A DNA stretch of 60,000 nt from Tubulanus polymorphus (lineage: Eukaryota > Nemertea > Palaeonemertea > Tubulaniformes > Tubulanidae), in the NCBI RefSeq assembly GCF_964204645.1, contig NC_134031.1, forward strand, positions 8,410,501 to 8,470,500, in the 5' to 3' direction. The position numbers and the translations under genes were made by a program. The first letter of the stretch is position 1, and each line of letters begins with the position of its first letter. The notes under the pieces are model-generated. The model was not told the DNA's origin and ran no database searches. It worked only from the letters and a program-made list of their open reading frames with translations. Below are positions 24,157 to 36,820 of this stretch, piece after piece.

Positions 24157-24581
24157 TACCACAGAAAAGGACGGCTGGGCATCTCAAAGTCGTCGACCAA
24201 CCAAGGTCTAAAATCGCTAACGATTTACTACAATAAAAACATGAAAAAACACTCACCCATTACAATCCATTATCGTGAGACCGGAGAGCTTTCCATCCAC
24301 ATCGCACGAGAAACCAAAGAGATTGGTAATTACGAGGCCAGCCCTCTGTTTCCCGTAAAACTACAATACGCAACCCCTGAACGATGACCCTTTAATTACT
24401 ATCATCGATAAGACTATAAACAAAAAGAGCCATGCCTTGAACGCAAGGTCTTTGATTAGACCTACGCGTATATACACACACACAAACCATGCGTGTGTGG
24501 CCCGAAGGTAATACTATGGTTTCCGTATCTTTATGGAACACTAATCTTGTAATACTTCCAAAACAACACCACGACTGTGTC

Positions 24582-26377
24582 TCAATCCCCAGGACCCGGC
24601 AAAAACGGATCTGTGGGGACCGTAATATCAAACCGTTTTGGGGGTTTTCTCAGCCCTTGAGCTAAAACTACAGGGCCCACTGCAGAGAGGCTACCTAACT
24701 GCCCCGAAACATCCCTCAGATAAAACGAGGAGAACGTGGACGGGCACGACCAGAAAGCTGCCTTGCAAACCTGGTCTTGAGAACCTCCGGTGAAAACGGC
24801 CCAGGACGTGGCCAACGCTCGCAACTGGTGCGAAACCACCTCCTGAGAGAGCGGGGCACCTCCATGGTTTAACGCCTCCTTAATCACTGATGTAATCCAC
24901 CTAGCCACAGAGTCCCTAGAAATGTCCTTCGAAAGATCCCACACTATTGGGAGAAACAATCTCTCCCTCGAGCCCCGTAATTGCTCGGTCTTTTCCAAAT
25001 ACCTCTTCAGGGAGCGCACTGGACACAACATCCTGTCAGGTAAGTCTCCTGAAACCCTATGCCCCAGAGCTTCTACCCTCCATGACCTAGCCGCTGCTAA
25101 GGATTTCTGATTCTTCGCTATGAAGGATAACCCCAGACGAAGTATCATGTATCTATCCTCGGGCCCGAAAACTATATGGCCCGGTCTGACCCAGGAAGAA
25201 AGAAACTCTAAATATTTGGATGGATATATGAAAGCTGTGGGTACTAGAGTGTGTGTGTAATGGGTAGTGTAGTGTGATCTGTGTGCATTTGTGGCCAGCA
25301 CACAGATCACATTGTTCAATGGGGTTTGGTCCAGGACTCGCGAGATTTTCAACAACACGGAAGTAACGTGTAATAAATGATGACTTGAATTGCATGACTA
25401 CCTACCACCCCTCATTATTGTTGGAAAACTAAACGTTCGGCACTGACTAAAAATTAGTAATAACATTTTAGAAATGGCCAGAATTTTAACTTAGGTTCTA
25501 TCTCATTTTTATTTTACAATGGCGATTGGTATAATCTTTTTTTAAACGGCCGTTAAGGCTTCATGTTTCGTCTGCAATTCACTGCAAATAGTTACGCAAC
25601 TACGCACATTTCAGTGTTTTTGGCAGCTGTACACTCAATCGGCACCGTTCGTGACTAGCTTCACTGCGGAATTATCATTAATTAACATCGCCATATCACA
25701 TCATCAACTTATATTGTGCCTTAAAACCCTAACAGCCGAAATAATTGAAATGCACACACGATTTCTATCATTGAAAATTGAGAGAGTGGCCATGTTTGTG
25801 TTTGCTGCTTCGCGTAAATCCCGCGCCGTGGCGCAACCACACAGAGTGGGGCCGATACGTCGAGAGTGCGTGGACTTCTGAGCGACGAGCGGCCATAGCC
25901 AAACAAAGCAAAAACACTGTCTTCCTAGTTAACCGTGACAAGGATATCTCCCGTAACGGTTCATAGGGAGGACGCATCAAATACTTCAGTACGACTGTAA
26001 GATCCCATGGAGGAACCTCCCTCACCTTTCTGGGGTGAGCCACTGTGAACCCCGCAATCAATTGGGAAATTCTCGAGTCCGTGGAAACCTCCGAGACCCC
26101 GGCGGACGGATGCGTATGCGAAATAGCCTTTAGTAGTCACCACTTGAAACCCTTTCTGATTAAACAGAAAATGAAAAAAGTCCGCTAGATCCGCAACAGC
26201 GGGGCGGAGAGGATCCACCTGTCTCCGAGAGCACCAATTGCGAAAAAATTCCCACTTAGCATCATAGACTGTCCCTGTCGAGGGTCTCTTGGATAAACGA
26301 GGCAGGCCCTTGCGAAAATCCCTGATCCGCGAGGGATTGCTGGACAGTGGCCAAGCGTGAAGATCCAAGAAACTCAC
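24582..26377 (-). pseudogene. DIRS tyrosine recombinase, interrupted
   Basis: This would integrate the element's circular DNA copy. The N-terminal core-binding domain is at 26377-26080 (STGTVYDAKWEFFRNWC, KGYFAYA). The catalytic domain begins in another frame near 26040, with the first Arg in MAARRSEVHAL (about 25885). Non-homologous sequence of roughly 600 bases (about 25220-25840) follows. The domain resumes with FIAKNQKS and reaches HQLRALATSWAVF (second Arg) near 24830 and the Tyr-containing FSSFYLRD near 24720. These are the R...HxxR...Y landmarks of the family. The frame changes and insertion make it inactive. Confidence 0.82.
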
Positions 26378-28672
26378 GTTGGGGTGAGAACCGCCCCTGG
26401 GATAATACAGTCGGAAACGTTGGGAGCCGACGCGGCTGATCGCACAGAAGATTCAGAAGTCTCGGAAACCAAGTCTGAGCTGCCCAGCAAGGTGCCACGT
26501 GGACCAAGACGCAGTTGCGCGCCTCCTCCACCCGCTCCAACACCCAATTTATCAGGGGAACAGGGGGATAAGCGTAGGCATGAACGTTTTCCCACTCTAG
26601 GGAGAACACATCCACGGCCCATGCCCGGTCGTCTGGGAATGGACAGACGAACACTGGGCACCTGGTGTTGAACCTGGTAGCAAACAGGTCTAGATTGGGC
26701 CAACCTATTAGTGACCTGACTCGATCCGCTACCGGCTGAGACAGTGTCCACTGTGGGAATCGGCTTGTCCCAACGCGACAACTGGTCGGCCACCACATTC
26801 AATTTTCTGGCTAGATGGGATACCGAAAGCGAAATCCCCTGAGCCTGAATCCATAGAAGGATCTCTGCAGTTAACCGCGTTAAAGTCCGAGACCTCGTTC
26901 CCCCTGATTCAAGAGATAGGCTTTGACCATCGAGTTGTCCGTGGCCAACCACACATGGCGCCCGAAGAACTGCAATGCTTTCTGCACTGCTAACAACTCC
27001 AAATGGTTTATGCAAACCCCCCTCCCTCGACGTCCAGGCTCCTGACTTCCGAGAAGCCTCGAGATGGGCTCCCCATCCGTAAAAACTGGTGTCCGTGAAA
27101 AGATGAATCGGCGCCTTGAGCGGAGCTAGGGACGTGCCTTTCAGAGGGTTGACAGTTAGAGTCCACCACATGAGATCCACCACCAGGGCCGGTGGAGGCA
27201 CCGGGAGAAGACTGTCCCAGCATGGATTTGAATTCGACCAAGAACTTTTCCAAAACTGCTGTAGTGGACGACTGTGTAATCTGCCCAGCGGAACGACTAA
27301 GGACATCAAACTCATCTGTCCTAGGACCTGAGACCAGTACCGCACCGACCGGGGAATCCCCTGAGTCAGGCCGGATACCGCTTCTTTTAGTTTGTGTACC
27401 CTTGGTTCGGCTGGATAAACTAGACCGACTTCCAGATCAAAGTACATCCCCAGATATACAAATCTCTGAGTGGGGAGCAGATGCGACTTCTCCAGATTCA
27501 CCCTGAAACCCAACTTGTTTATTAAGGCCAAGGTTTTCTCCAACCCTTCCTGGCACTCCCTTGCCGAATCCGCCGCCACCACCAACCAGTCGTCCAGGTA
27601 AACGAATAGACGTACCCCTTGTGACTGAAGGCGACGCTGAACCGTTTTCACTAACTTTGTGAATAGCCAGGGGGCGGCACTGAGCCCGAACGGAAGAGCA
27701 CGAAATTGGTAAGTTTTCCCTTGCCACTTCACCCTGAGTAATTTGCGGGACCTCGGGTGTACAGGGACCTGGAAGTAAGCGTCCTTTAAACAGAGCTGCC
27801 AACCTCAGAAAGATGTTGTCAGTACAATTTTTTTGAGTTTGTCAGTATTTTCTTGAGGTTGTCAGTATTTTTCCAAGAATAACGCGACACGAAAAAAGCT
27901 GATGTTTTTATGATCATCAAAGATTCTAGAGTTTTTGGTTCTAATGATAGCGGTTCTTATTCTAAATCTAATTGCTTTATTAATTCATAGCCCCTTATTA
28001 CAGTTTATGATTCATAAAGGTCTTAATTTACTCGTAATTTAAAGCTTTTATTATCATTGAATTAAATCATAAGACGCGCGCCACGTGTGTCTCAGTAGTG
28101 TTACAATACAGCGCATGTATTAATAGCTATATATGTTCTCTATTGATCACTGCTACTACAGCAGGGAAGTGTGTCTGTGTGTGAGACTATAGTATTACAA
28201 AAGCATTGGCTGCTCTGGCTGCTTGCCAACAGGTGTTGAAAGATGAGACAGTACTGACGGGAATAATGACGGTTGAAAAGATGAATAGCTATCTGATAAG
28301 ATGAATAGCTGATAGCGTTCCACTACTAATTGTAGGCCTACTATTGACTATTGAGTCAATTATTTTATCAACTTTCAGAATTCTATTCAAGACCCTACTA
28401 ATTACTTCCTTGGGCGTGGTCATCTTGAACTTTGGACACTTGAGTAACTTGTTCAAGGACGATAGATCGATCACTGTCCTGAGACCCCCGGATGCCTTGG
28501 GTACCGTAAACAAACAGGAGTACCAACCGAGAGAGTTGGGGTCCCGAACTAATTCTAGGGCCCGTTTCTCCAACAGCTCTTCCACTGCCGGGATGACATG
28601 GGACTCTTGCCCTTTCTTGGGTCTCATGTCCGGTGGGTTTCGACACAGTCGTGGTTTCTTTCGAAATTCCAA
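26262..28672 (-). pseudogene. DIRS reverse transcriptase / RNase H, interrupted
   Basis: The RT start is at 28672-28400 (SHVIPAVEELLEK, GGLRTVIDLSSLNK). About 600 foreign bases follow (27792-28390). RT resumes with LKDAYFQVPVHP, LPFGLSAAPWLFTK and the catalytic FVYLDDWLVVA near 27600. The RNase H domain has TDTSFYGWGAH near 27080 and, in a neighbouring frame, LELLAV and TDNSMVKAY. Two compensating frame changes (about 27000 and 26900) move this part out of the main frame. The trailing segment (LDLFATRFNTRC, near 26690) is typical of DIRS polyproteins and again lies in another frame. Confidence 0.85.
27792..28390. other. Insertion splitting the DIRS RT
   Basis: It begins with CAGAGCTGCCAACC, the same tip as the small transposon at 9506-10112. 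RT coding lies on both sides. The opposite tip is not recognisable, so it is a truncated or diverged relative. Three TTGTCAGTA-type repeats occur near 27820-27870. Confidence 0.55.
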
Positions 28673-28772
28673 GCGATACCCCGCAGAGACGATTCTGCTC
28701 TGCCAGGTGTCGCCAAAAACGTCCTACCAGTGGGAAGCGTAGTCCTGAAGACACGCCCCCACTGGCCGACCT

Positions 28773-30939
28773 TCACTGCTGCCCAACTTTGGGTTTCGGC
28801 AGAAAGGACTTCCCCTTTTGAGGGCCTTTCCCTTTACCACGAGACCGAATTCGTAGCCCTTTAGTATCCTTAGAGTCGGACCCAGACCAGCCTGGTCTCC
28901 TAAACTGCGCCCTGGGTAGTTCCCCCGTCGAAGGGAGGCCTACTCGCTGGGTATCATTGTTGGATACACTCTTTTTCGGAATCCTGAAATTGGGCTTAGC
29001 CCTAGATTCCTCCATCCTTTGGACCTGCTCGAAGGCTTTCGAACCCCATCCCGAGAATAAGCGATCCGAGGTTCCTAATGGAGCCCTATAGAGACATGTC
29101 TTAATCGAATCGGGTAGTTTAGAATCTTTAAGGAAACTATGCCTGACCGACAGGGCTAAATTTGCCTGAAGCCTAATAGCCAGAGGAACCTGATGGCAGA
29201 CCGCCCGGCTCATAGCCTGCAGCAGACGCTCCAAAGTAGCGATCCCATCTGCCATGTGATCCAAATCGGGATTATTCTGTGAAACCGAGTCCTTGACCGC
29301 CTCCAGCTCTCCATGCATCGCTATCAAACACATATCCTGGAAGGACCCTATCTGACACAGCGACTCCCCTAAGGCCTACATGGCATTAACTGCCTGTTTC
29401 GGGATATGGAAACTTAAGGGCTGCGAGGTTGGCAAGCCCAGCTGATCTAAATCTGTGTCTATACGGCCGTGTGGCTTAAATGACGCAGTGGGGTATTATA
29501 ATAGACCGGCCGAAAACCCGGAATTTTTGGATCCTAGGGCGTGAAAAATCTAAAATCTTTTATGCCCGATTCCAAGGGCGGCTATGTCCAAGCCTCGGAA
29601 GCCCGGGTCTCACCCCACACAGCCGGGTCTAATGCTTCCTTCCATTCCGAAGCGTAATCGGGATGTGGAGCGAGAACCACCGCATCCGGGTCGTCTGGGG
29701 CTTTAAAAATCTTCGCACAGGAGCCCCTATGTTGGGTGACCCGAGGCTTTGGGACGGTTCCCCCATATTTCGAAAGAACGTCCGTAATGAGCTCCTTATA
29801 AGGCATGTCACCCGTATTCCTAGCATCGTGCACATCAAATAGTGAAGGCGAGGAGCCCCTAGGCCTACAGCCTAAAATCGCAGCTGAACCCGACAAAACG
29901 GTGCTCTGATTAGCCTGATCCTGAAAAGCCCCTTCTTTCTCGGAGGGCTCGTTTTCAAAATCGTTGACGTTGCCTATCGACAATCGATCCCCTTGCTCCT
30001 CGTCCTCTTCCGAGAGCAATTCGGGGTGGGGCTCAGTCTCCTGAGGGCGAGATTTTCCCTGCTGGGTTTGAGCTCTGAGCGAGTTCAACTCCGCCTTGAA
30101 AAATTCACAAATCTGCGATAAATCCCTGTCCCCATGTTCCAGCGGACAGCGGAGGCAGAGGCTGTGGAGTAGGATCCCTAGGCTGATCTTTATGGCGCAC
30201 TGGGGTCCTACCCGGTGATCGTGATCTAGACCAGGACCTACTACGTCCGTGTGCTCGAGACCCTTCTTTATAGGGACGATAATCCCTCCAGGTTCTATGA
30301 ACCCTAGAGCTCGCAGAACCTGACCTACGTGATCGCCTACTAGTTCGACGTTGTCGGGAACGAGCCCTGTGGCCGTGGTGCATCCCTCTGTACCTGTGGG
30401 ACCTAAGGCCCTCGGAAGAGGAATCCCCTGACTTCCGTGATGAGGCATTCCCTGACGATGAGACGTCAGAGGAACTCGAACGCGAGCGGGTCCGTCCTCG
30501 GGTAGACCTCCGTGACCCCTGAGGGGACCGGGATCTACGCACAGAACTTGGGGCCGGGCCAGGTTTCGAGCGAACCAGGGACCGGGATATCTCGCGAGGC
30601 CAATCTAAGGCGGCCTTCAATACCTGAGACCCATCACCCCGAGTGGGGCCAGACTAGTCTGTCGGACCTGGGCACCGGACTGAAGCTGCGCCTGAGCTTC
30701 ACTCTGGTCTGAGCTGTGTGGAGGAATATAGCTTGACTTAAACTTATGGGTCTGTGACCTGTCCAGTCGAGTCCATAATTCCTCCGACCACTCCATGCAT
30801 TCCCCGCAGTGAGCGGAGCGGTCGCAGCTGGAACCCCGCTTAGCCTTTCGGCAAGCACGGCAGATTTTGTGTGAGTCCCCTTCCCCCAAAAAAGGGGGCA
30901 AGAGCGCACTGCACAACTTCTCTGTCCTTGATTGGACAT
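28773..30939 (-). pseudogene. DIRS gag-like region, broken into several frames
   Basis: From upstream: a Cys/His cluster (ICRACRKAK and HCGECMEW, near 30860-30780), then a long Ser/Arg-rich stretch (30105-30600), an acidic middle region (29582-30448) and a C-terminal part (28773-29333) with VPLAIRLQANLALSVRHSFL. This order fits gag proteins of animal DIRS elements. The pieces lie in at least three frames, with stops between 29333 and 29582. Nucleic-acid packaging is inferred from family context only. Confidence 0.65.
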
Positions 30940-31384
30940 CTGAAATTAATAATCTGCAACGATAAAATCTATTATAATCAAAATAAAATTGAATACGGTA
31001 TTACTTACTTGTAATAATAACTCCTCTACCGATACAATAACACCCTTTGTGCAGTCCCTAGAGTAACTATAATAGGGATCGGGAGATAATAAATGGCCTA
31101 CGTGACCTGAACAATAAAACGATGAGCGGTCACGTGCATTGAATAAGCCGCTGTCACTTAGAAACGTGAAGCCACGCCCCTACGCAACGTCGCCGCGGTA
31201 AACGAAAAAGGACGAATTAATTAAAAATTAAATTTATATAAGCGGGCACAACTACGGGAAACGGAGGGCGTTGCCGACCGAAAAAGATTGTAATAAAAAG
31301 GGACGATCGATGGATTGCTCTCACCCGTAAAAATGTCGATTTAGCCAGTAAAGTTAGTCGATGACGACCATCTTTCTACGCGCC

Positions 31385-31519
31385 ATAAAACAAAGATGAG
31401 TAGGGTAGGTGGCGCCAGCTGATGGTTGGCTTACTCTCAAAGTCATTTATGGCGGGCGCCAGTCGTCTAAAGCAACTTGGCTGTTATGTCAGTACAGGGA
31501 ACGTTTTTTGACGGGAATA
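31385..31519 (-). repeat. DIRS 5' terminal inverted repeat
   Basis: Its reverse complement matches 23901-24012 over about 110 bases (ACTGGCGCCCGCCATAAA, CAGCTGGCGCCACCTACC), and its outermost ~40 bases match 24114-24156. Confidence 0.75.
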
Positions 31520-31740
31520 CAGTTTTTCGTCGAATCTAAACAAAGTTGACCATGTCATCGACGGCGGTTCGTCATGTCTTCTATCGCATCGATATTACGT
31601 CGTTTAACCCGAGAACCAATGAAAAAAATACTCACATAAAAAAACGTACCGCGATTTTACATGAATTGGCTCAATGCCAACCTCATACTGCTGACAAAGG
31701 TAAACCAAAAAATTCATACAATTGTCTCAGTTAGTTTTAC

Positions 31741-32441
31741 CTGGCAAGTTGTCTTCGCCATTCGAGAAAACTGTCCCTTTCTCTGCGATCAAGTTCATCA
31801 GCAGTTGTATCTTCATCCCATTCTGGCCTGAAATGTAACTCATACACACAATTTCTCAACAGTTCATTTTGATTACAAAAGCAATTATATTAATAAGAAA
31901 TGAGATTACCTTCTAGGGATATGTAAAAGATCACGGAATCTATCTTGCACATCAGCTATTTCCTGCTTTTCCTCTTGAGACAAAATTCCTGTTGCTTGAC
32001 TCGGGTCGATGACTTGAATGTTCAACTTTTCTAGAAAAGAAAATCATTTTTCTAGCGGAATAATGGTTTTTTTCGTTCTCTGAAGTCTGTAGTATAGGAG
32101 GAATTGACAGAAAACCATCGAGTGATTTACCTGCAGAAAATTCAGTACCAGCTAGCTCAGCAGTTGCCAGGAAGTCGTCAAGGTTGCTTTGTTCAGTGAC
32201 CGATTGTAAATTTAATCGTCCCCAATCAAAACCATCATTCAATTCACTGGTGTGAACCTATAAATACATTAATGATTTATTACATTAGAAGAGAACTTAC
32301 TTTGGAGTTGATCACATTCATAACTTTTGAATAAAAAACCCAACATACAAATGATTCATGGCCTTTAGTTTGTCGTCCACCAAATCGCTCTTTGATTACT
32401 GCCCGTCCCAAACTTGACAATTGCTTCTTCTTTTTGCCCAT
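31741..32441 (-). CDS. LSG1: LSG1 exons 1-4 (N-terminus of large-subunit export GTPase)
   Basis: LSG1 is a cytoplasmic GTPase needed to release NMD3 from exported 60S ribosomal subunits. Exons: 1, 32349-32441 (ATG at 32441, MGKKKKQLSSLGRAV); 2, 32131-32257 (ELNDGFDWGRLNLQSVTEQS); 3, 31910-32030 (EKLNIQVIDPSQATG); 4, 31741-31827 (FLEWRRQLA). All introns are GT-AG; introns 1-3 are only 82-100 bp. Nine exons in the window total 1137 bases, 379 codons, with every split codon consistent. Intron 4 (22664-31740) is about 9 kb and holds repeat copy E and the DIRS element. Introns 5-8 are shorter. No frame damage is seen, so the gene looks functional as far as it is visible. Confidence 0.93.
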
Positions 32442-32589
32442 CTTCTGTTGAACTTATATGATAGGCTAGTATGCGTAGTCCGAATGCACTTAAAAACATA
32501 ATAAATCAATGATTATTTATCAGTTACAATAAGATAACTGAACGAACGAATGAATGTCCGGACGAAAAGTGAACACAACAGCCTACCGG

Positions 32590-35235
32590 AACTAAAGTCC
32601 CAAGTTGGTTAAAGCTGTTAAGGTCCCTCCCCAAAGTAAACTCATCACAAATTTCAATGAAAAATTAGGAAGCTACACTTCCCAGAAGGATGACCATTAT
32701 GGGCACAGAAAAGGTCACAGGAGGGCCATCTTGTGTCTCATCCAGCCAATTTCTTTTCTTATGCTGATGGGCCCTAGTTAAATTGCGTATAGAAGAATCT
32801 AGATCGCCTTCAAAATTTTCCTCCAAAACCTCCAAATGAGTAACTAGGGGTCCAGGGACACCATGCCCACTTGGGAAGTGGTTCCAAATGCTCAACAATC
32901 TAACAATTTCAATATTCAATGCCCCCTGGTGACCATATACAAAAACCAATGACCTTGAAACTCACCACAATCATAGAACGTGTCAGCAGCTACGATTTTG
33001 TAATTAATTGTGATAACAAAATATGCCTTGTTACCAATTTAATATGAAAATACTAAGTTATTCTACTATTCCACGCCCCCTGGTGACCATATTCAAAACC
33101 CAATGACCTTGAAACTCACAACAATCATAGAACATGTCACGAACTATAACTTTGTAATTGATCATGGTAACAAAATATGCCTAGGTACCAATAAAATAAG
33201 GAAATACTAAGTTATTCTACTATTCAACGCCCCCTGGTGACCATATAGAATAACTAATGGCCTTAAAACTTGTCACAATCATAGATGATATCATGAGCTA
33301 GAACTTTGCAATTGATTGTGGTTACAAAATATGCATTGATACGAATATAATATAGAAATACTAAGATATTGTATTATTCAACGCCCCCTGGTGGCCATAA
33401 ACAAAAACCAATGACCTTGAAACTCACCACAATCATAGAACATGTTATAAGCTACAAGTTTCTAATTGATTGTGGTAACAAAATACGCTTAGGTATCAAT
33501 ATAATGTGGAAAAACTTTTTCCCACCTACAAATGAGTACTGATGACACCAAGACGGCCACCAATTGCGTCATAATTGGCTGATCAAAAATACCTGTCTCA
33601 GGTATAAAACATCCCTTTTCAAAGAATACCCATCACAATTTACAATGAGAAATGGCAAACCAGTATGGAGCTACAGGACTCAGAATTCGGACCAAAATTG
33701 ACATTTTTGGGCACTAAAAAAGGTCATAGGACGGTCATCTTGAGTCCGATCGACCAAATTTTTGTTATGCTGATGGGCCCTGGGGGATTCACATACATCC
33801 GAAAGATCAAGGTAATTGATCAAATCGTCTTCAAAATTTCCCTCAAAAAGTTAAATAAATTGCCCATGGGCAAAGTGCGGTTTACCTTGAAAGCTAGAGG
33901 TTGTTTGGAGTAAGGGCATTGCTTGAAAAATCTTTTCAATTCGTGACTTCGAAGTTCTAGAAGCTTATATTGTATTTTATCTTTCTTAAAGAATTATTTT
34001 GTAGTCAAATTAGACAAAAGATAAACATTTGTTTATGGTCTACGTCCAAAATTTTGCAGGGTACATGCAGGCGCGGCAGGGAAACTATTTATATTTTCAA
34101 AGAAATATTTTTCACAATATGAAAAAATATTCAAATAAATTCATATGATGTCACATGTCAGAGGGCGGCTGAATGTTGAGTCTTGGAAACGAAACCTTTT
34201 CCAATGTATGGCCCGGAAGCTAAAACCGGGGCGTAGTATTAGATCGTTTTAAATCCTGGAATTTACCATTACAATATTCAGACCTCAGCCTATGCCTATA
34301 GTTTGCTGCTTAGTATTTTCAGGTCACAAGAAATTACAATTTATTACAAATTCTATCAAACAGAAAACACAGTGCTCATCTGCTACGACGATTATTCAGC
34401 CTGTTATCATACCAAACGTGCACGCGCCAAGCAGCGTTACAGCATCACCATATAGAAGTCTTTATGAGCGTGCGTTTGTGTGCGCAACAATCTTAATGTT
34501 AGCATTCCCGTGCACGTGGAGGCCTTGACATAAAGTGAATCTCAATCAACACATTCACCGGGTATTAAAATGAAACAATACCAACGGCAATATGTGAAAT
34601 AATTATATTCTCACCAGCAGTGAGCATTTAAAATTCGCACATATACGGCACCTAGTCCAATGAAACGTTCGCCCTTAATGGCTTTCCCATAATTATTTGA
34701 GTAGCGCCGGAATTCCCCGTATATCCCAAAAACAGCCAATCACATTCGCTCCTAGAGACGACGCCTCCTAATCGAGATCATTGCAATTTTATACGCAAGA
34801 GCTAAGAATTTTCCCGCCAAAAACAGTTTTTCGTCGAATTTAAACAAATTTGACCATGTCATCGATGGAGGTTCGTCATGTCTTCAATCGCATCGATTAT
34901 ACGTCGTTTAACCCAAGAACCAATGAAAAAAATGCTCACATAAAAAACATAGGCCTACTGCGATTTTACATGAATTGGCTTAATGCCAACCTCATACTGC
35001 TGACAAAGGTAAACCAAAAATGTGTAAAAAGTGTTGATTTTGGCGAACAACAATGGCTGCCAGTCGGCCATCTTGATTCTGACAGGGCCAGTTTTTGGGC
35101 TGAAGATGTGTCTAGGGTAGATACATGTATGGACCAAATATCAAGACATTATCTTGAAGCATCTTCAAAACTCCCCAAAATAACTGAATTCCGTCTACGG
35201 ATGGACAACAGACTTAAGTCCCAAGTGGGCTAAAA
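32590..35235 (+). repeat. Composite repeat with four minisatellite units, split by copy F
   Basis: An older tail fragment is at about 32595-32840. A full copy then starts at 32848 with ACTAGGGGTCCAGGGACACC, has four ~155-bp units (near 32920, 33075, 33229, 33384), and a tail to 33850. The tail resumes at 35016 with AATGTGTAAAAAGTG and ends near 35235 with CCCAAGTGGGC. The LSG1 start lies just left of it. Confidence 0.7.
33850..35015 (+). repeat. Helentron-like repeat, copy F (full length)
   Basis: Both ends are intact (the TTGCCCATGGGCAA palindrome near 33857 and GGTAAACC near 35007), in the same orientation as all other copies. It is inserted into the composite repeat tail next to AAAAATGTGTAAAAAGTG. 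Confidence 0.75.
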
Positions 35236-35374
35236 ACTTAGCTAACGTGGTTATAATTGAGGCCATGGAAAGATCGCGCAGTACAAGAGAGTTTTCGGTA
35301 CATCGCTTATTACCCATCCGTTACCGAATGTCTATCTGACCACTCGCAGAGCCTACTGTGTGACCGTCTCGTGT

Positions 35375-35640
35375 CCACTGGAGACCTCACTGTCTCCTGT
35401 CCACCTGTCTACCTGAATGTCTCTCTCTTCTGTTAACCTGGCCGGAGACCTGACTGTTTCTGTCTCCTGTCCCAATCTGTCTACCTGGTGAACTGACTGT
35501 GTTTCTGTCTTCTGTTGACCTGACTAACCAGAGACCTGACTGTCTCTGTCTGACTGTCTCTGTCTTCTGATGATTTGTCTCACCGGAGACCTGACTGTTT
35601 CTGTCTCCTGTCTAACTGGAGACACATGCAACTGTTATGT
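35375..35640 (+). repeat. Degenerate pyrimidine-rich tandem repeat
   Basis: GAGACCTGACTGTTTCTGTC-like units recur at least five times with imperfect spacing. No coding or RNA feature is seen. 35641-36012 holds nothing recognisable. Confidence 0.65.
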
Positions 35641-36820
35641 CTTAGCGCATTAATTTTGTACTATTTTCGACGTATATCGGGTAAAAGTGCAGATCTGCAC
35701 CTCTCCGCGTAAACGGTTCAATCAATTACATTAAATATCATTGTTTCAGATTCAAAATGTCATCAGCAATTCAGTACATTGCCATTGGTTAATTTCAAAA
35801 CTTCACTAGAAAGATTTTAGCCTGGATTCTGTCATTCATTAGATTTCGTCAATCACGAGAGGTGCGGATCTGCACTTTACCGTATATCGGACTTGGGCCA
35901 TAAACCTCCCTACTCGATGTTTTTTTTACAACTTCTGATGAGAATCAAGTAATTTATTTTACATGGCCTTCCCGGCAATATGCTGCCCCGGGTTCGAATC
36001 TATTGTTAAAGGCACAGGGACCTGACAAAAAAACATTTTGACCCCAGTATCCTAGGTACTATATATAAAAAGACAAGGGAGCCAACTCTCCGTCAGTCTG
36101 AATACCAGTCGTTGTTACGGTTCCGTACAACGTCTGACGCTAAAGTATCATATAGTGGTTAACTCCTGTTTATTGCAATGCAACAACTGATTTTAGTGTC
36201 AAATCAAACCTTTGTACTAAAATAAATTAGTTACCTTGTTGACTTTGAAAACGTGTTTTATAATAAATTTTTTGATGATTTAAATCGCGAACCGGGGAAT
36301 TTATTGATTTGATTTGAATTGATTGCCACTATCGGGATTTCCAATACGGACTAAATTAATAAAATGTGAAAATTCAATGTCTCTCTAAAATTACTCTAAA
36401 TGTTATTTTTTGTTGATAAAACGCATAAATTTTGGTCAATTTTAACCTTAATAATTTGAAACAAGAATAATATCTGCATTGGCACCAAGTTTAAGTTCGA
36501 ATCCGCAATTTACACTCCCATCATGCACCACGAAAAGCTGCCATATTTGTTATGTTGCTTCACTTCCACTGTTTTTTGAGGCGACTAGTCAAAAGTTTTG
36601 AGCTACTACGATCGTCAAAAGCTACTTAGGATTACAAATTTATGCACAAACAATAGTTAACTTCCATCTGATTACAGAACAGTCAGTTTGAGGTAAGTTG
36701 ATGGTGTTTTAAGGGGTGAAATAGATGCTCAAAGCCTCGTCCCTCAAAATGAGGGACGAAAATTAACCTTATATGAGCACTTTCGCCCTAGACGTTGTTT
36801 CAGGAACAACGGCTAGATAC

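Larger units (their letters stand above)
23856..31519 (-). mobile_element. DIRS-like tyrosine-recombinase retrotransposon, 7.66 kb
   Basis: On the minus strand the order is gag-like, RT/RNase H, tyrosine recombinase, as in DIRS elements. Ends are related inverted repeats: 31385-31519 reversed matches 23901-24012 and 24114-24156. There is no target duplication in the flanking helentron-like copy, as expected for recombinase-mediated integration. All three coding regions have frame damage or insertions, so this copy is inactive. Confidence 0.88.
23033..31711 (+). repeat. Helentron-like repeat, copy E, split by the DIRS element
   Basis: The left part is 23033-23855, with the start palindrome at 23041 and an internal deletion near 23095. 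The right part is 31520-31711, from CAGTTTTTCGTCG to GGTAAACC. Together they rebuild a normal copy with no bases duplicated at the break, so the inserted DIRS element left no target duplication. Confidence 0.75.

Noticed and set aside
30950-31015. Possible intron (GTAAGT ... TTTCAG) before the DIRS gag-like frame
   Set aside because: An intron in the genomic RNA of a retroelement should be lost on retrotransposition, and the gag start is too damaged to test the joined frame.
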